DNA from: Haloferula helveola
Lineage (GTDB): Bacteria; Verrucomicrobiota; Verrucomicrobiia; Verrucomicrobiales; Akkermansiaceae
DNA: 64,000 bases
Assembly: GCF_037076345.1 (NCBI RefSeq)
Contig: NZ_AP024702.1
Coordinates: forward strand, 5,146,001-5,210,000
Reading direction: 5' to 3'
Below are positions 61,493-64,000 of the stretch, one piece after another (the stretch's first letter is position 1; every line of letters starts with the position of its first letter). The notes under the pieces are model-generated. The model searched no databases and was not told the origin of the DNA. It saw only the letters and a list, made by a program, of their open reading frames with translations. The position numbers were made by a program, and so were the translations under genes.

Positions 61493-61916
61493 CCTCGTTG
61501 CCTTCGATGCCGTCGGGGCCCTTGCTGATGATCTCGAACGTGGTCTTGTCCGAGCTACCCGGGAACTTGTAGCCGTAGGTGTTCTGCCACGGGTCCACAG
61601 GCACTTCGTCGAGCAGCTTCACCCAACGCTTCGGTCGCGGCTCGCTCGACGGCTTGTCGACCAGGGCCTCGAGCCCTTGGGAAGTCGAAGGGAAACGTCC
61701 GTTGTTGGTCTGGTACATCCGGAGCGCGGCGCCGATCGAATTGAAGTCACCACTGACCCGGGTGCGCTTCGCACCGTCGCCCACCCGGCCCATCACGGTG
61801 ATGGCGCCTCCGATGATCACGGCGATGATGCCGAGGACGATCACCATTTCGAGAAGCGAGAAGCCGGCGCGGACCCGGCGGGTGCGGAGGAAATTCTGAC
61901 GATTGCTGGATTTCAT
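61464..61916 (-). CDS. gspG: Type II secretion major pseudopilin GspG
   Basis: 150 residues from ATG 61916. Prepilin signal RAGFSLLEMVIVLGIIAVIIGG (cut before Phe, Glu5). Diagnostic core MYQTNNGRFPSTSQGLEALV, VDPWQNTYGYKFPG, and the calcium loop GPDGIEGNEDDISS. This is the first gene of the gsp run. Its promoter must be in the 186-bp gap (61917-62102) shared with the divergent dehydrogenase gene. Longer upstream frame is antisense noise. Confidence 0.95.
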   Translation of the reverse strand: MKSSNRQNFLRTRRVRAGFSLLEMVIVLGIIAVIIGGAITVMGRVGDGAKRTRVSGDFNSIGAALRMYQTNNGRFPSTSQGLEALVDKPSSEPRPKRWVKLLDEVPVDPWQNTYGYKFPGSSDKTTFEIISKGPDGIEGNEDDISSQKDE

Positions 61917-62102
61917 ACGTTTGTTTGCTTTCGGAACCCTTACGCGGGAGTGAACGCCGTGCGACTGAAAAGTTGTCGGAAAAATCCCGCGAAAGCGGCG
62001 AAATCCAGCCTTTCTGGCCCCTTCTGGCAAGCCTGCAGGCCATTGGATCCCGTCAGCGCGCACTTGGCACCCGCCGGTCCCGGCGCTAAGCCACGCGGCA
62101 GC

Positions 62103-63326
62103 ATGAAGAAGGTTCTCATCATCGGCGCCGGCGGAGTCGGCAATGTCGTCGCCCACAAGTGCGCCATGGTCCCCGAGGTATTCGGTGAAATCACCCTCGC
62201 TTCTCGGACGGTTGCGAAGTGCGAGGCGATCGCCGCGGACGTCAAGGCGCGCACCGGCCGGGACATCGCAACCGCTGCGGTCGACGCCGACAATGTCGCG
62301 GAAACGGCCGAGCTGATTCGCAAGACCGGCGCTACGCTGCTGATCAACGTGGCCCTGCCCTACCAGGATCTCAGCCTGATGGACGCCTGCCTCGAGGCCG
62401 GCTGTGATTATCTGGATACGGCGAATTACGAACCCAAGGACGTGGCGAAATTCGAGTATTCCTGGCAGTGGGCCTACCAGCAGCGCTTCCTCGATGCGGG
62501 CCGCTCCGCCCTGCTCGGCTCCGGATTTGATCCCGGGGTGACAAACGTCTTCACGGCTTGGGCTCTGAAGCACCACTTCGACGAGATCCACACGCTCGAC
62601 ATCATCGACGTCAACGGTGGCGATCACGGTCACGCCTTCGCGACCAACTTCAATCCGGAGATCAATATCCGCGAGGTGACCGCCGAGTGCCGTCACTGGG
62701 AGGACGGCGAGTTCGTGGAAACCGCTCCGATGTCCAAACACCAGGCATTCACTTGCCCGGAAGAAGTCGGCACCTACGAGATTTACCGGATGTATCACGA
62801 GGAACTCGAGTCGCTCGTGAAGCACATTCCATCGATCAAGCGGGCACAGTTCTGGATGAGCTTCTCGCCGAACTACCTCAAGCACCTCGAAGTGCTCCAG
62901 AACGTCGGCATGACGCGGATCGACGAAGTCGAGTATCAGGGGCAGAAGATCATTCCGCTCCAGTTCCTCAAGGCGGTGTTGCCCAATCCGGGCGATCTCG
63001 GTGAGCGGACCAAGGGACGGACCTGCATCGGGAACGTGATCACCGGGATCAAGGACGGTCAGCCAAAGGCGGTCTACGTCTACAACATCTGCGATCACGA
63101 GAAGTGCTTCGAAGAGGTCGGCAGCCAGGCGATCAGCTACACGACCGGAGTGCCCGCGATGATCGGCGCCAAGCAGATGCTTGAAGGCGCATGGCGCAAG
63201 GACGGCGTCTGGAACATGGAGCAGCACGACCCGGATCCGTTCATGGCCGACCTGAACGAGCACGGTCTGCCGTGGACCTGCATCGAGCTGACCCCCGAGC
63301 AAGCCGCGAGCTTCGCCGTGGCGTAG
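62103..63326 (+). CDS. Carboxynorspermidine dehydrogenase (saccharopine dehydrogenase family)
   Basis: 407 residues. NAD(P)-binding loop KKVLIIGAGGVGNVVAHKCA, then FGEITLASRTVAKCEAIA, and CDYLDTANYEP and LGSGFDPGVTNVFTAWA in the substrate region, with the saccharopine dehydrogenase-like C-terminal half. The full-length pattern is that of carboxynorspermidine synthase, which reduces the Schiff base of aspartate semialdehyde with a diamine in polyamine synthesis. The decarboxylase partner (nspC) is not in the window, so norspermidine or spermidine cannot be chosen. It diverges from gspG. Confidence 0.88.
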   Translation: MKKVLIIGAGGVGNVVAHKCAMVPEVFGEITLASRTVAKCEAIAADVKARTGRDIATAAVDADNVAETAELIRKTGATLLINVALPYQDLSLMDACLEAGCDYLDTANYEPKDVAKFEYSWQWAYQQRFLDAGRSALLGSGFDPGVTNVFTAWALKHHFDEIHTLDIIDVNGGDHGHAFATNFNPEINIREVTAECRHWEDGEFVETAPMSKHQAFTCPEEVGTYEIYRMYHEELESLVKHIPSIKRAQFWMSFSPNYLKHLEVLQNVGMTRIDEVEYQGQKIIPLQFLKAVLPNPGDLGERTKGRTCIGNVITGIKDGQPKAVYVYNICDHEKCFEEVGSQAISYTTGVPAMIGAKQMLEGAWRKDGVWNMEQHDPDPFMADLNEHGLPWTCIELTPEQAASFAVA

Positions 63327-63331
63327 TGGGG

Positions 63332-63444
63332 ATGGGAGGCGGGACGCCCCCGTCCCGCAATCGTGCGGATGCGAAGCGCGCGAACGGACCTGCGAGGAGA
63401 CCGCAGCCTGAGATCGTGCGGGACGAGGGCGTCCCGCCTCCCAT
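63332..63444. repeat. REP-like inverted pair
   Basis: Two 28-bp arms (63332-63359 and 63417-63444) are reverse complements at 27 of 28 positions. Each arm itself contains a hairpin GCGGGACG...CGTCCCGC. A 57-bp spacer lies between, with ATCGTGCGG occurring at both inner edges (63360-63368 and 63413-63421). The design is that of bacterial REP doublets (BIMEs). It sits 5 bp after the dehydrogenase stop codon. Confidence 0.75.
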
Positions 63445-63515
63445 TTCCGCATCATCCGCACAGCCTCGCGCACGATGTGCGCAGCGGAATGGTGTGACAT
63501 CGGCATTCTCGCCCC

Positions 63516-64000
63516 ATGCAAGGCGAGTTCGGCACCCCGTCCATCCAGCTCCCGGATCTTCACCGCTGGCTTTTCCATGCCGACGCCGGCTCACGCTGGT
63601 CGATTCTCGTAAGCCGACCTGATCCGACCCTACTCGCGGCGGTCTGTCGGCAGATGAACCTCTGCTGCGACGACGGCAACACCTGCTGGATGGCCTTCGG
63701 TCCGGCAGATATCCATGTGATCGCAGCCGACGAGGCGACCCGCAACCTGCTCGGGATCGATACCTGCGCCAAGTGTCCTCCGACCGGTCCCTGCGGCCGG
63801 CGCAAGGTCATCCGCGCCTTGGCGGCGCGCGGGGATGCGATTCTCGGCGATCCCCTCGCCGATGCTGCCTTGGAAAACGAGCGCAACATCCTGCGACTCG
63901 AGGTCTGCGGTTCGAGCGGACTGATTTCCCTACGGCCGACCGACCAGCAACGCCATCTGCTGCCCGGCACCTTGCTCGCCAACCTCGCCGCCGACTGGCT
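63516..64000 (+). CDS. Cys-rich protein, unrecognised, cut by window edge
   Basis: An open frame from ATG 63516 continues to the window end (161 complete codons). The visible part has seven Cys, including C84xxC87PPTGPC93GRR and CxxxxxCC-type Cys44, Cys50 and Cys51. The Cys spacing could bind a metal. It has no signal peptide and begins MQGEFGTPSIQLPDLHRW. No family is recognised. The frame runs with good codon use (G/C third bases) and no rival frame, so it is probably a real gene. It lies 71 bp after the REP pair. Confidence 0.6.
   Translation, partial: MQGEFGTPSIQLPDLHRWLFHADAGSRWSILVSRPDPTLLAAVCRQMNLCCDDGNTCWMAFGPADIHVIAADEATRNLLGIDTCAKCPPTGPCGRRKVIRALAARGDAILGDPLADAALENERNILRLEVCGSSGLISLRPTDQQRHLLPGTLLANLAADW

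Noticed and set aside
61422-62102. Plus-strand frame continuing upstream of the dehydrogenase
   Set aside because: It is the shadow of gspH and gspG; the dehydrogenase starts at the ATG 62103 just before its NAD-binding strand.
61916-63578. Minus-strand frame of over 500 codons running into gspG
   Set aside because: It is antisense to the well-supported carboxynorspermidine dehydrogenase gene; GC-rich codons leave the opposite strand open. GspG itself starts at 61916.
1-64000. tRNA, rRNA, CRISPR arrays, prophage or insertion sequence transposases
   Set aside because: I looked in all intergenic gaps and saw no tRNA-like T-loops, regularly spaced repeats or transposase motifs; the longest gap without a gene is about 230 bp.

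Overview
The window is GC-rich (roughly 60-65%), densely coded bacterial chromosome. The gene set points to Verrucomicrobiota (PVC superphylum), probably near Verrucomicrobiales. The evidence is an ECF sigma factor of the Rhodopirellula/Verrucomicrobium type coupled to a FecR-LamG protein, a secreted sulfatase, SHD1-domain secreted proteins, a fused SecDF, a complete pseudopilin cluster, a stray four-helix-bundle (23S-IVP type) gene, frequent GTG/TTG starts and weak Shine-Dalgarno signals. The phylum call is inference from gene content; no rRNA or tRNA gene is visible.

Layout. 1-4519 (minus): FAH-family hydrolase, purH, pdxJ, acpS, a CAP lipoprotein and the 5' end of rnhB, which runs off the left edge. 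4632-9355 (plus): tgt-yajC-secDF and an outer-membrane-type protein. 9412-13468 (plus): nuoD, a secreted thioredoxin-like protein, nuoE and nuoF, preceded by a perfect CRP-type palindrome. 13469-17286 (minus): zinc-ribbon membrane protein, RsmB-type RNA methyltransferase, isochorismatase-fold amidase and an M20 carbamoyl-amino-acid/allantoate amidohydrolase. Divergent from these (17441-22576, plus): FN3 membrane protein, Na+/solute symporter, a 39-residue symporter accessory protein, pyrB and asnB. 22649-28542 (minus): ECF sigma, FecR-LamG, engB, a second symporter and an SHD1-PQQ protein. 28722-32821 (plus): sulfatase and an 800-residue secreted protein that share a two-part promoter-like motif. 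32822-35066 (minus): malQ and a methyltransferase.

35297-46478 (plus) is a seven-gene MoxR/DUF58/von Willebrand A operon with an embedded ABC transporter. A four-helix-bundle gene with imperfect inverted-repeat flanks sits exactly between a stop codon and the next start codon of this operon, as if inserted into an ATGA overlap. 46488-50418 (minus): family II pyrophosphatase with CBS domains, argS and a PTS IIA protein. 50562-52155 (plus): two unrecognised envelope proteins. 52176-61916 (minus): type II secretion operon gspG-H-I-J-K-L-M, a small Pro-rich protein, gspD and a TPR protein. 62103-64000 (plus): carboxynorspermidine dehydrogenase, a REP-like inverted pair and a Cys-rich open frame cut by the right edge.

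The points most worth following are the four-helix-bundle insertion, the shared motif next to the ECF sigma gene, a Tgt without its zinc cysteines, the CRP-type site before nuoD, and the two-sided amidase/symporter locus.
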